Below, one piece after another: positions 34,250 through 46,412 of a DNA stretch of 64,000 nt. Below the pieces are notes generated by a model. That model had not been told where the DNA came from. It saw nothing but the letters and a program-made list of their open reading frames with translations, and ran no database searches. This stretch comes from Cycas panzhihuaensis (taxonomy: Eukaryota > Cycadophyta). Position 1 is the stretch's first letter, and every line of letters starts with the position of its first letter. The position numbers and the translations under genes are program-made. The stretch is from the NCBI GenBank assembly GCA_023213395.1, contig CM041465.1:138453741-138517740 (forward strand), in the 5' to 3' direction.

Positions 34250-37200
34250 TAATAGCTCTCATGCCAAGGGCAACTTCATATCCTTTAGTTCTAGTTCTAA
34301 CTAGCTTAAACTATGCCAATTAGAAACCTAAAATATCCTAAGTTCTTAAATAACAAAATGTCTGGTGATATGTAATAACAGAGTTTGTGAAACCTAATGA
34401 CATAAAATTAGAAGCCTATATGGTCTATCTGATGAACTGTGATGGAGCCCTAGGTACCATCTTAAACTCCCTCTCACTAGACATCAATAGGCAATTCTCT
34501 AAAATAGATAAACTCACCTATGTCTGGTAAACCCTCAAGGAAAAATATGATAAGGTTAACAAACATTAATTAACCCTCTTAGAAGAATAGTTGTATGACC
34601 TAAATTTTAATGATTTTTTTAAAATCCAGGATTTCTTGGCAAAAATCTAACTTATCAATAAGGATTTAAGTAACTACATAAATTCCTCAATTAAAGTAGG
34701 TAATAAAATTAAAATTATCACATATGCCAAAGATGATGAAATACTTATATGTCTTGCCATAAACAAGTTACCTAAATATTTCAATATTTTTAAAGCTACT
34801 AGACAATAGGCCGATTTCCCTACAATCACCTTCAATTAGCTAATAAATTAGCTGATTAATTATCAAAATATGTTAATTCAACGTAGAAAACTACAAGATC
34901 CTTCACATACTCTATTTTCTAATTCTAAACCTACAAATAAGTTTAAATAAAATAATTCTCAAAGTAATCACAACAATAACCTTAACTTTCACAAACCTCA
35001 TAAAGGTTCTTCTTCCTTATCTTTTATAAATAACTACAATCAAAACATCAAATATTCTAAATCACTGGAAAACTAGAATAACACTAAATAGTCATTCCAA
35101 AAATAGAATACTATTACTTCCAACCCTAATCAGATTGTTAATTGTGCCTATTAGCATAAAAAGAGGTACACTATTGATGCCTGTAGGAGTATAATTACTT
35201 CTAAAGCGTAGAAAGCTTCTAAGGGGGTCTAGTCTCGATCCCACAAACCTAATCACTATTTAACTACCACAACTTTAGCTTTTTCACCTCTATCCACTCA
35301 ACCACCTTTGTGGATTCTTGATTTTAGTGCTTCCCATCACATGATGAGACACCAAGAATACCTAACTTCTTACTAGTCTGATTCTAACTCTAAAGAGGAA
35401 ATCTCTTTTGGAAGTGGATCTTAACTAAAAGTCAAAAGAATAGGCAGTGTTTCTTTGAAAGATGGTTCAATCAAGGATGCATTCTACATTCTTGGTTTAT
35501 TACCAAATCTCCTTTTAGTTTATCAAATATACCAGAAATACCTCATTGTCAAATTTTGGAAAGATAAGTTTATCATAAAAAAACCATTGAATAAATTGAA
35601 ATCAATTCCTTTAGGACCTACCAATCACAAAATAGATCTTTATAACTTAACAAACCTTTAACATTCCAAAACAAAACCCTTTAGTACCTTTATAGCAAAA
35701 TTTGACCCTTTCAGTAAGCTATGACAAGCTTAGTTTAGTCATACAAGTTATGGCAAACTTCAATACTTGAGAGTAAGCATGATATAGTTCATGGCATACC
35801 CCCCTTAAGCACTATCTATGGTGTTTATAAAGCCTATATTATAGGTAAACAACATATAGACCTCTTCCCACATCATACTTCTTTTTAAGCAAAAGCTCAA
35901 CTTGAACTTATTCACTCTAATATTTGTGGCTTATTCTAAGTACCTTTGTACTCTAGAAGTAAATATTTTATTGGCTTCATTGATGGTTTCTCTAGGAAGT
36001 GTTGGGTATATATGCTCAAAACAATGAGTCAAATATTTGACATCTTTGTTGAATTCAAAACTTTAGTTGAAAATTAAATTAACTCTAAAATCAAAATCTT
36101 TAGATTTGATAATACTAAGGAATACATAAGTAATAAGTTTACATCCTACTACAAGAAACATGGAATACGATTCCAACATTCTGTAGCTTACAGCCCTCAA
36201 CAAAATGGTATTATTGAATGCAAAAATTATAACTTTGTTAAAATGACTAGATGCATATTACATACAAAAAGTCTTGACTTAAAGTTATGGGTAGAAGTAA
36301 TTACTTGGTCCAACTACCTCTTAAACCATATACTAAGCAAAGCTTTATAGAATATTATGCTATAACAGAAATGGTTTGGTCATAAACCTTTTGTCAAATA
36401 TCTTAAAATCTTTGGAAGCATTGCTTAGGGATATGTTCCTAAAGAAAAATAATAAAAATTTAACCCCAAAAGTTCTAAGTTTATCTTCGTTAGTTACAAC
36501 AAAGAAAGCAAAGCTTATCAACTTCTTAACCCAATCACACATAAAATTTTGATCTTTCATGATGTTGTATTTGATGAAGAAGGTTCTTCGTTAAACACTT
36601 CTTATGTTGAACTACTAGTTGAAAATCTATTAACTAATACTTACTTAGTTGGCCCTTCTAAAAGATAAGATGACCCTGAAATAATCAAGTCTTTATCCAC
36701 TCAAGTCTAAAATTGGACTTTAACTGAACCAACTACCTCAGATCCATCTATATCTAGTTAGCCTACTTCTTCTAAACAACCTACTAAGCATGATAAACAA
36801 CTTATTTAGGCTTAGAAAACTCTTTCTGATGTTGGTTTTGATACTAGTAATCCATTAGATACTAAAATAACCCATTCCTAAAAGCTTCAAGCTAATTTTA
36901 TCTTAATGGTGAAAGTCATGGCTAGTGATGACCATAAAACCTTTAAATAAGCAAATAACAATCCAACATGGTAGTAAGCCATGAGAGTTGAAATTCATGA
37001 TCTTAAAAAGAATTAAACTTAGGATTTAGTTACTTTACCTTCTGAAAAGAACTTGGTAGACTGTAAATAGATTTACTGAACCAAGTATAATTTAAAAGGA
37101 GTAGTTGAAAAATACAAAGTTTATTTAGTAGCCAAAGGTTTTTCCCAAGTTGATAGTATTGACTATACCAAAACGTTCACTCTTATAGCTAAGATGAATA

Positions 37201-38440
37201 TAATTAAAACCATCATAACTTTAGTAGTAAAATTTAGTTGGTAGATATATCAAATAGATGTAAAATGTGCATTTTAAAACACTGACTTTAAAGAAGAAAT
37301 CTACATGAAAGAACTTCCTAGTTTTGTAAGTAATCCTAATCTTGTTTGCAAGTTAAAAAAATCTTTTTATGGCCTAAAACAAGCTCCTCGAGCTTGGTAT
37401 ACTAAAATTGATAATTATCTTTTATAAAATAGATACACTAAGTGTATTAGTGATCCTAATATTTATTTTCAAAGACAAGATAATAATATCACTATTTTAT
37501 TCTTTATGTGGATGATATTATTATAATTGGTTCTTTAGTTTTTCATATTTTTTAGTTAAAATCAATTTTAATGAATAAATTTGAAATGATAGACTTAGGT
37601 CTGTTACACTACTTTTTAGGTTTATAAATTTGTCAATCAGAGTAAAAATTCATTATTTCTCAACCTAAATATATTATTGAACTAATAAAAAGATTTAAGG
37701 CAATTTCTACACCTTTATAATCAGGTGTAAAATTAACAACTGCTTGTTCATCCCCACCTTATGACCCTAACTTATATCGTCAATTGATAGGTAGTCTAAT
37801 TTACTTAATCCATACCCTCCTGAACATATCCTATGCTATTACTTTGTGTTCTAGATATATGCAAAAGCCTCATAAATTATATTAGAAAGTAGAAAAATGA
37901 ATCTTACGATATCTTCAAGATATGATTTATCATGGTTTAATATATAACTTCTATAATACTAACCTGAATTTGACAGGATACATAGATTCTGATTAGGCAG
38001 GAGATTTTGATGATAGAAAATTTACTATTGGTTATATCTTCTTCCTTAATTCCTCACCAATCACATGGTCCAATAAGAAAATACAGGCATTGGCTTTATT
38101 TACGACTAAAGCTAAATATTAAGCACTTGTTAAAGTGACTTAAAGAAGCACTTTGGATTAAATATTTATAAAGTAAACTTGGTTTTTTTATTAATTCTTG
38201 TATTAAAATTAATGTTGATAATCAAAGTACGATACCTACTGCTACTAATCATATTGCACATTCTAGGATAAAATACATAAAATTATATTAGTATTTTATA
38301 TGTAATCTTATAAATGATAATATTATTAATTTGTTTTATTATCTTACAGATTTATATATTGTAGATATTCTTATAAAGCCATTGACAAAAGTAAAGTTTG
38401 TCAAATTCTGAGAATGGTTAAAGATTGAAGAAGTCTTTAT
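34250..38440 (+). pseudogene. Copia A gag-pol polyprotein, heavily decayed
   Basis: Gag is at 34250-35270, with a degraded zinc knuckle near 35140-35185. The protease site near 35320 reads 'LDFSASHHMM'. The pre-integrase part, 'KDGSIKDAFYILGLLPNLLLVYQI' (35455-35530), is nearly identical to copia F. Integrase (about 35900-36500) has 'IHSNICG' degraded and 'YSPQQNGIIECKN'. RT (about 36950-37640) has 'LYVDDIIIIG' at 37501-37530, so the catalytic YVDD is preserved. RNase H (about 37980-38420) has 'SD*AGDFDDRK', where the stop replaces an expected Trp. Many stops fall at expected Gln or Trp codons. The long open stretches of copia F are here cut to under 70 codons, so this copy is the older or more mutated of the two. 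Confidence 0.82.
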
Positions 38441-38523
38441 CAAAGGGGGATCATCATGCTGAAGTCTTCTTTTTCTTCCTCTTCTTCTTTCTATCTTCTA
38501 TATTATCTATTGTATAAAGACAA

Positions 38524-38536
38524 TATTAAAGGAGGA
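38524..38536 (+). promoter_or_regulatory. Polypurine tract of copia A
   Basis: ATTAAAGGAGGA abuts the LTR start TATTAGAA, where the TG terminus has become TA. Confidence 0.75.
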
Positions 38537-39030
38537 TATTAGAATAATATTATATTTATGTATTAATGTTATCTTTATAAGGTTCCTTATATAATGTTAA
38601 TTTATATTAATTAATTATATAGTTCATTGAAATGGATAACTGCCCATTTCAACGAACCTCCTTCTTTCTTAATATTCTCTCTCCTAGATCCTAGGAGGTT
38701 GGTCAAAGTTTTGGCTAATGAGATAGAGGTTGTACATAAGTTAGGATAGCATCATCAAGAGGGAGGATGAGATCCTTATAACATTCACCTTGTAATGTAT
38801 TTATTATTATTATAAATTATTATTTTAAGAGGTAGCTTTTTCATCCCCACTAAGGGTTTTTCCACCTATCAATATGGTGTACCTTTGTTAATTCACATTG
38901 CAGATCTATGATGTTATTATGAAAATGTTAATGTAAATCTGTGTATTAATTGAAAATATATATGTATGTATTTTATTTTGAATATTATGATTATATCATA
39001 TGCATGTATAATTTAACCCTCTTTCTAACA
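38537..39030 (+). repeat. 3' LTR of copia A
   Basis: 494 bp ending CTAACA, followed by target duplication CTTAC. It has the same three stem-loop candidates at 38622-38657, 38681-38697 and 38830-38867. Confidence 0.88.
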
Positions 39031-39035
39031 CTTAC

Positions 39036-40255
39036 ATATAGGAAAATTTAAAAGTTATGTTAGAATAGGTTAGCCCATCTTTGAGGGGTTAGTTATGCTA
39101 GTTTTAAGCATATAGAAGTAATTGTATATTGGGTACATGTGGCTAATTAACCCCCTCACACACTTAGGGTTTTTTTCAAGTGTTGTTTGGTCCTTCTAAG
39201 AACACTTACTAGATATATTGATTGATATTATTCAAAGTTTTTAGCTTATTTATAGTTTACTCTTTGGTTGTTTTTTATGCATTACTTCCTCATCTGTCTA
39301 TTTGCACTATTATTTTTATTAGATAAATATGTTCATGCTTTCTTTTCAGTTTACCCCCCCTTTTACCTTTAGGAATATCATACACACATATATATTGCTA
39401 TGTTTAACTTAAGAAATAATAGCCCTTTATCCCTACACTTATGTCTACATAATGTAAGGGTGCCCTATAAGAGGCTTTTATTTGTACCCTTCTTGCCCTA
39501 GATCTACTTCACCCTCTAAATATTTTGTCAAGTCATATTATGCATCCTCCCCTCTCATGATGTATGCTCCATAAATATATACCTAAACCTACTTAAAACA
39601 ATAATTGATCCTACTCTAATACCATGTTGGTATTCATCTAGGATCAATTAGAAAGTGGTAGTAATAATAAATGCTTAAAATTTATTTCAAAGGGTAAATT
39701 AAATTCATCTAAATCTCTCATTAAACTTATAGTGCATAACTAATGTATATTTAAACATATATAGCATAATATTTTATAACCATATGAAGTGACGCTTATA
39801 TGGAATGTTGAGTAACCCCTATGACTCATCATTCTAATATAAAAGCTAATAAAAAATAAACTAAATATAATGCATAAAGTGGGAGGCTTATAACTCGAAG
39901 CTATGAGCCTAGTAAACGCTAAATACTTCAACAAGTAGACCATAATTTCATTCCTATTATAATAAAAAGTTATTTTGGACTAATTAAATTCCACTTAAGA
40001 GGGGAGGCTCTTAATTGGTACAATTGAATTATGGACTATCAGTCATTTTGTTCTCAATAGATGACCTTGAGGGATATGATGATCATTTAAAGGACTAGTT
40101 AGATCAAGAAAATAAACATTTCATGTGTTTTAAGGATAAGTAACAAAAGGAGTATATGAAAAGGTAGAAATTTAGAATATTAGAAAATCTCTAGAGATAA
40201 TGATAATTATATCGCAATGATATTTTGGACAAGTAGAAAAATAAGGTAAAATATT
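39036..40255. other. No recognisable gene
   Basis: AT-rich sequence. The text 'taataccatgttgg' at about 39619 resembles the reverse of a primer-site/LTR junction (TGGTAT, then TGTTGG), which could mark another eroded minus-strand LTR, but I could not find a partner. Confidence 0.4.
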
Positions 40256-40257
40256 AA

Positions 40258-40830
40258 GGGATAATAATAATAAAGAGATTGCTTATGAGCCACCTAAAAA
40301 GGAACAAATTAATATGGATAAACCTAACAAGGAAGAATCCACATTGAAGTAATATAAAAGTGAATCAATCATATAATAGAAACAAAAAACTAGCTAAAGT
40401 GAGGACCTTGAAAAAGAAGTTTCTACTATTAACCAACTTAAAGAAGAGGAAGCTATTAGGCTTAAAGATGATGCAAGCAATTCAACCATAAAATCAATAT
40501 AAGAAGTTGACACAAATGAGGTGACCATTGAACATTTAGATCCTATTTTATATCCTCCCATTTCTTTTAGCAAATTTTTAATTACTTTTTAATCTATACT
40601 TCACATGGCCCTAGAGAATCCTATAGCCCTCACCTACTAAGAGCTTGTAGTTGTTATACGTGATCTCCTTAATTCTAATCTTTTTATAGGAAATACAATA
40701 ATCCCCCTTAAGATTTCCTACCTATTGACCTATGTATTTATACCCTCTAAGAATCCTTCTAAATGTGAACTTGTGTACGAGTGGTTCGAAGTAAGGTACA
40801 ACACATAGGGCAACTAAGGGGTATATATAT
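40258..40830 (+). pseudogene. Unidentified decayed ORF, Lys/Glu-rich then hydrophobic
   Basis: A single plus-strand frame of about 190 codons can be followed from near 40258 to 40830. The only interruptions are TAA/TAG codons, which are plausible former Gln codons. The first third is Lys/Glu/Asn-rich ('EDLEKEVSTINQLKEEEAIR', about 40400-40460). The rest is a more globular stretch with 'PPISFSKFLITF', 'ELVVVIRDLLNSNLF' and 'CELVYEWFEVRYNT'. I do not recognise it. It could be an extra ORF of an old gypsy or copia element or a dead host gene. No LTR, primer site or pol domain is close enough to decide. Confidence 0.35.
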
Positions 40831-42035
40831 GCCCTTTACTTATAAAGGAGAATAGTTTATGGAATAATATATACAAGTATTATTTATAGAAGGTAAGGTT
40901 TATATATGACTTAAAATTCTATTGCCTAATTATAAATTTATAATAATAGATAAAATATTAAATATGTATAAAATCTATAAGGAAAATAACGATGAGTAGC
41001 AAGATCATAATTCCAATGGGCAAGTTAGAGGGAAGAAATGACATGTAGAAGATCTAGTTACTAAGGAGACAAATATCATATTATGTCACACATATTAATA
41101 CATTCCTCATTGAATAAATATTAAGTAAAGAATGTATAAATATGTGTAATATAAAGTATATAATATTCATACCCATATATTCATCACTAAATATTATGCT
41201 AACAGAGAATACATAGATGTGTGCAATATAAAAATATATAATTTCTTTATTTATTAGATAGACTGAATAAAATTAAAAATTATACAAAACCCAAAAAAAT
41301 TATAATCTATAAAGAGAGGGTAGTAATTAACTCCAAGATTTATAGATACTTTTCTAGTATTAGAAGGTCTCATTCATAACTTCATGTAGTCTAGCCTATT
41401 AGCAGTACTAAAAAACATTGTGATTCTCCTCCCTTGGTCTTGGATTTTTAACAAGGTTTATTTGATATTTAAACTCTTAGTAGAATTCTTAAATGCTCTA
41501 ACCTTTACCCCTCATAATTCTCTTTATAATGATTCCTTTTATAAATTTTAGAGGGGCTACTAAAAGTCCCCCCTTTAATTTATAAGTCCTTCCTCCATTT
41601 AAAATAAATCATCCCTATCCTTTTCTAAAAATTCATCCTACCATTTTCTTAAGGAATTCACATTGTCTTTTTTGTAAGAAGATGATTATGATTATAGCTT
41701 TGAATCTCTCTAGTACCCATTTGCTACAATTGATCTATTGGTTATAACTCTAATGATTATACCTACATATCCAAATATTTATAATTTGTTATGTCACTAA
41801 ATCACATCTTAATCTTTCAACTCTTATAACTTTTAAATAGCTCACAATTTAAATCTATGCTATTTGTAAATCCATGCTTAAATAATTTTGATAGAGGCAT
41901 TTACTTTCATAAATTACCTTAATTTTTATTAAATCTCTTTTGATTAGTGACTTTGAATTTATACAAAGTATGGGATTTTTGAATATTAGCAAGGAATGCA
42001 AAATAAAATGGGAGGAAAAGGGGGACACCACTTAA
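40831..42035. other. No recognisable gene
   Basis: AT-rich. The frame of the preceding ORF may continue weakly to about 41100 ('NNDEQQDHNSNGQ'-like) but is too broken to call. Confidence 0.35.
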
Positions 42036-42039
42036 ATCT

Positions 42040-42570
42040 TCCATTTAAAAATTTCTATTCTTTTTATGTTTCCATGTTTTCATCATATAAGACTTCATGA
42101 ATTGTTATCTTTATTAATCATTTTTATCATCCACGAAAATACAAAGTATGAAGCTTGGGCCCATCATTTAATAATATAAATTTTTTTCTCTCTTACTTTT
42201 TAGCATTTTCATATTTTTATGACATAAGAATTCATGATCTTTTGTCCAAATTGGCCTTTTATTAATCTATAAAATCATAAATTCTAAAGTCTTAAGGATT
42301 TCCATAAAGGCACCCATTATTTAATATCCTGCCTTATTATGTCTTCATGCTTCATATTATAAGGATTCATGGTTTCTTGTTGCTATTGACCTTTATGTAC
42401 ATTTATGAAAGTGTGAAGTCTAGAGCTTAGGACCACCACTTGAAGTCATACTTTTCTATTTTTAATATTTTTCTGGTATAAGGTTTTATGGTTTCTTATT
42501 TATATTAATCTTTTAATTCTCCTATAAAGTCATGAAGTATAAAGCCTTAAGTCTTGCCACTCATGGTTAT
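42040..42570 (+). repeat. About four degenerate tandem copies of a ~120-bp unit
   Basis: Each unit holds, in order, a T-rich stretch, 'cat(a/g)taag.(a/t)ttcatg', a 'tcttatt...attaat/gacc' phrase, 'aaag(t/c)(a/g)tgaag', and 'ttaggaccaccact' or a variant of it. Copies begin near 42050, 42185, 42320 and 42445. Confidence 0.5.
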
Positions 42571-43029
42571 CTTGACTTCATTGATTAAACAACATTATTA
42601 AATATCTAAACACTATGAAGTTTCCAATCTGTGAATCTACAAAATACTACCACTTTAAAACTTTTGAGTATTTTTGTTGACGTAGGAAAATGGGATAATC
42701 TTATATTCCACCTAAAAATACCATGTATGTTTAGTGATAAGCTAAGATCATATTTTAGCTAATATTTTATGAATTAAAAATAAGATTATTAAAGAAAAGC
42801 ACTCAATGGTATAATAATGAATTGTTGTGTTATCTTTATATAAAATTTAAGCCTTAGGGGTTCAAAGTGATATAAGAATTAATGATTATTTCATTAATAG
42901 ATCTTTGTATCATTAATGTAATGGTTGTAAGTATTTTATGATGAGGGTTTCATTCATGTAAATGGGTTTAGTCACAACTTAATGCTATGAACCTAGTTGT
43001 GTAGGGTTGTACTTTATCCTCATATGAAG

Positions 43030-43466
43030 TGTAGGAAAAATATGTTACAGGAGAATAGGGCAGAACATATATCATATAATCAATAGATCAAAATATCAAT
43101 ATTCCAATACAAATCTTCAATACAATGTTGCACAATAGTAGTATAAACATGAAAGCTTGAATCTTCAATCCATTGTTGAAAGTGAGCAATACAAATTTCC
43201 TAAATGAGGGCGGTGTCTAAAGACACCAGGTTTACACACCCCTCAATATTTATAATTTGGGGGAAGAGGGAAACTCCTCAACCCCTGAATTCAAAATAAT
43301 AATAAAATAAAATTAACTTAACTCAAATGAAACTAACTTAAATCAAAGTTAAACTTACCTTAACTTACCTCGACATGTTGAGCATCAGATGTCTAAATTG
43401 AAGTTGATGAGGTGTATAATCCTAGTTGGAAAGGTGGGAGTGGAGTGATGATGATTAACTCCAACA
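43030..43466 (-). repeat. 3' LTR of E2
   Basis: 437 bp, TGTAGG...CCAACA. It contains a hairpin GGTGTC-TAAA-GACACC at 43212-43227. The Gag-like ORF runs about 73 bases into it before stopping. Confidence 0.88.
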
Positions 43467-44190
43467 TTCTCCCTCTTAATGTCATCACGAACACTTGAAT
43501 ATTTTCTTTGAACTTATGGAACTTGTATTTGAAAAAAACTTTGAAATTTTGATCTTGATCTTTATCAACTCTTCTTATCCTTATAGCCACATATTTCTCT
43601 TTACCATGGAATGATATAAAAAAACTGTAAGTAGATAAAACTTGATTCAAATGTAGATGAATAGCTGTAATTTTGACTTTGTCAACTGGAACATTAAGAA
43701 GGCTTTGAACTTGAACTTTGTCTTTTATAGTCTTTATGCTATGAACAATTGTCATGTCATCAAATTCATTTTTCATCATGTCATGTGATTCATTCTCCCC
43801 CTCAAATAAAGGATCATATACTTGTGTAGTAAGTTGGTTCTGCATTTGATCTGAATCTTCATTGATTTTGTCATTATGATCCACTTGTTCTGTCACTTGT
43901 CTTACATGCTCAACAAAAATATCATCAAATACAAGGAGGGTATCTCCCCCATAAGTGGAAATTAAAATATCCCAAACAGATTTAGAAGTAGTTAATTCAT
44001 AATCCTTTGAAAAAATAATAGTACAAAATAATAATGCTAATGCTTCATTATCCTTTCTAATGTTTAACTTAATACTAACATCATAGTCATCTTATAAATA
44101 TTTCCATAAATCATATGCAATAAAATAGTTTTTCATAACCTTGTGCCATTTTAAAAAATTTTGCCCATCAAATATAGGTAATTATGCCAT
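43393..44190 (-). pseudogene. E2 Gag-like protein with conserved basic C-terminal block
   Basis: ATG at 44190; two in-frame stops (about codon 3 and after 'LWKYL') and then an open frame to 43393, about 265 codons. The N-terminal ~110 residues match plant copia Gag (DUF4219/UBN2 type): 'IFDGQNFLKWHKVMKNYF', 'KDNEALALLL', 'SVWDILISTYGGD'. The middle is acidic and Asn/Asp-rich. The last third is basic, with 'RRVDKDQDQNFKVFFKYKF' followed by HKFK. This block recurs in E2b, whereas the middle part differs more, which suggests past selection on the C-terminus. I do not recognise the block. There is no zinc knuckle. The stop lies inside the 3' LTR. It may package the element's RNA, but this is inference. 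Confidence 0.65.
43467..43480 (-). promoter_or_regulatory. Polypurine tract of E2
   Basis: Minus-strand ATTAAGAGGGAGAA abuts LTR start TGTTGGAG. Confidence 0.82.
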
Positions 44191-44199
44191 GCTATAAAA

Positions 44200-45560
44200 A
44201 AAAACTTTAGAACATATAAAGTATGCTTTTACCAAATCAAAAGAGTCAATAAATGAATAATGTCTGATATGATATCAAATATCCTCTTTAAAAAAAATAA
44301 TGCCCTTTGAAAATGAATCGATTGAATGCAACCTTTATAGGTGCAATAAGAAAATAATCATTGCAATAATGATAAATGCTTTTAATATATGTATGTTTTT
44401 GAAATAATCTTTGATATATTTTTTAAATATAATTTGAAATAGAATAAATATAAAAGCAAGTTTGAATGTAATAAAAGATCCTTTAAGTATGCAAATTTGA
44501 AATAAACTTTGATGATAAAAAGTACTAAATTTTTAAACTTTTAATTTTTCAAATATAGGAATATGTCAAATGCTTAAGTTTAGTAGCTTCAAAGCTATAT
44601 TAAACGATATCAGAATAAGGTGAAACTTTACCAGCATTAAGATAAACAAAATATAAATCCAATGGAACTAACTGTTTTGAAAACAGGTTTCTATGAATTA
44701 AATTTTAAATGATCAAATTTATAAGCCTCATTTTAAGGCACAACAAGAGTAGGGGGCTCAAAATTGTATAAAAATACTTATGAAATGTTATAAGATAATC
44801 AAATATCATTTATAAGATTGCTAAATATACTTTCAATTGAAAAAATTTGAAAAATTATTTATAAAAAGGTGTAAATATGGTAGGTTTAAAGTAATAAAGT
44901 ACTTCTACTTTGAGTGATTTGAAAATCAGTAAAAATACATTAAAAAGTATAAAAAACTATGTCAAATCGAAGAGAATTAAGTCATATTCCCAATGAAACT
45001 AATGAAACCAAATTTGGATGCCAAACAGAGATGTTATAGCAGAAATGGCAACATGTACCTTTATGGTAAAATGTAAAGAAAAATGCTGAAAACCATTAAA
45101 GTGCCACATTCAGAAATTAAAATAGTGGTCAAAATGAATTCTAAAAAATTAAATAAAAGGTGGGTAATGAAGATTGTTGAATGTAGATCACTGTAGAACA
45201 AATCTAAGTAGAAAATAATTTCTCGGTAATTAAATATAATCAGTTTAAAAAGTGATTTTGTAAAAAATTTAAAAAATGCTAAAAAAAGGACTGATTGACT
45301 TTAAATCGACTGAAATAGGGTCAAATCAACACCAAATTGGTCATATGACTAGTCAAAATTGATCTACAAAAAATTTATAATCCAATGAAACTAGTTTCGT
45401 ATGAAACTGATGATTCAATGAGGAGTTATAGTAAAATTTTGCCAATAATCCTATGTAAAAATGAAAAAAAAAAAAAGAAATTTTATAAAAAAGTGAAATA
45501 GCCCCTTTTGATATAACTAATGGTCATGTGAGAAGCTTGTGTGACCAGGGTCTAAGAGTG
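44200..45560 (-). other. E2 leader segment shared with E2b
   Basis: Non-coding by inspection. It aligns by eye, in reverse orientation, with 50820-51990. Shared phrases include 'ttttgactagtcatatg' and 'aaagtcaatcagt'. Conservation of a leader between two insertions is expected within a family. No ORF is shared. Confidence 0.6.
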
Positions 45561-46412
45561 TGAGAGGCTAATGGTTTTAAAACTATGGAACTGAAATTAT
45601 ATACAATATAATTAAAACTTTTAAAACTTTATAAAATAAAGAATATGTGAAAAATTAAAAGGACAATCAAAAGTTGAAGAGGGTACCGTCGTCTATCGTC
45701 GACTATCATGCGGACTGTGCCTACAAACATAGTCGTCTGCCCTGAATGTTACCGTCCTTAGCTGTCCCGCACAGAACGTTTACAGGGATGGAGGGTGATG
45801 GAGACATGCGATGTTGCGGGTGCCAACTTTTGCAAGGACAAAATCTGTTACGAACAGAACAAAGACTACTTTGTTGGAAGAGGAGCTTTGTAAAGTGAGA
45901 TAAGAAGCTTCTGATTGTTAGCAGATGTGCCAGAGGGTAGAAAAAGAGTTGAAGGAAGTCAGAGAATAAGAACAACAAAGAGAACAAAAGTGAATAAATG
46001 TCTTATCAGATTTGTTGATATCGGTTGCTAAAGCAGAAAGGCAAGAAGCAAGGATGAAGGTTCATTAAGATGTTGGGAGGCTTGGTAATGTGTTTCATTT
46101 CTTAGAAATTAGAGAGAGATCCTTTGAGGATCTGGAGAGCTCTGAGAAGAAATCTTTTCTGAATCTCTCAATAGTGGATAGGGAGTATTGCTTCTGTTAA
46201 CGCCTACGTCTAAGGTTATACAAGAATACTATGACTAGATTTTAGTAGAAGGGCAGGTCAATGTTATTTTAACATAATAATATCCTTTTTGCTTCTGCTT
46301 TGAAAAGTTAAGACTTCTGCGCTCTCCTTCTATTTCTGCCCTCTCTGGTAATGATTTGTTCTTGGCTGGTTGGTAGCCTAAATGTTGTCTATTGTGAGCA
46401 GTATTTGGGTTT

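Larger units (their letters stand above)
20676..39030 (+). mobile_element. Ty1/copia element A, split by a nested gypsy element
   Basis: The 5' LTR (20676-21181) and 3' LTR (38537-39030) are flanked by a perfect 5-bp duplication CTTAC (20671-20675 and 39031-39035), showing that they belong to one insertion despite being 17.4 kb apart. The interior contains a gypsy element (21963-33091) in the opposite orientation. Subtracting it leaves about 7.2 kb. The gag-pol remnant at 34250-38440 is closely related to that at 58997-63190. Confidence 0.9.

Noticed and set aside
39600-39680. Minus-strand LTR/primer-site junction ('taataccatgttgg')
   Set aside because: Suggestive of TGGTAT next to a TGTTGG terminus, but no partner LTR, polypurine tract or coding remnant in the right place could be found.
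45721-45987. 88-codon minus-strand ORF in the E2 leader as a gene
   Set aside because: No motif, no conservation visible in E2b, and it begins with a non-ATG or weak context. It may be part of a captured host segment, but I cannot support a protein.
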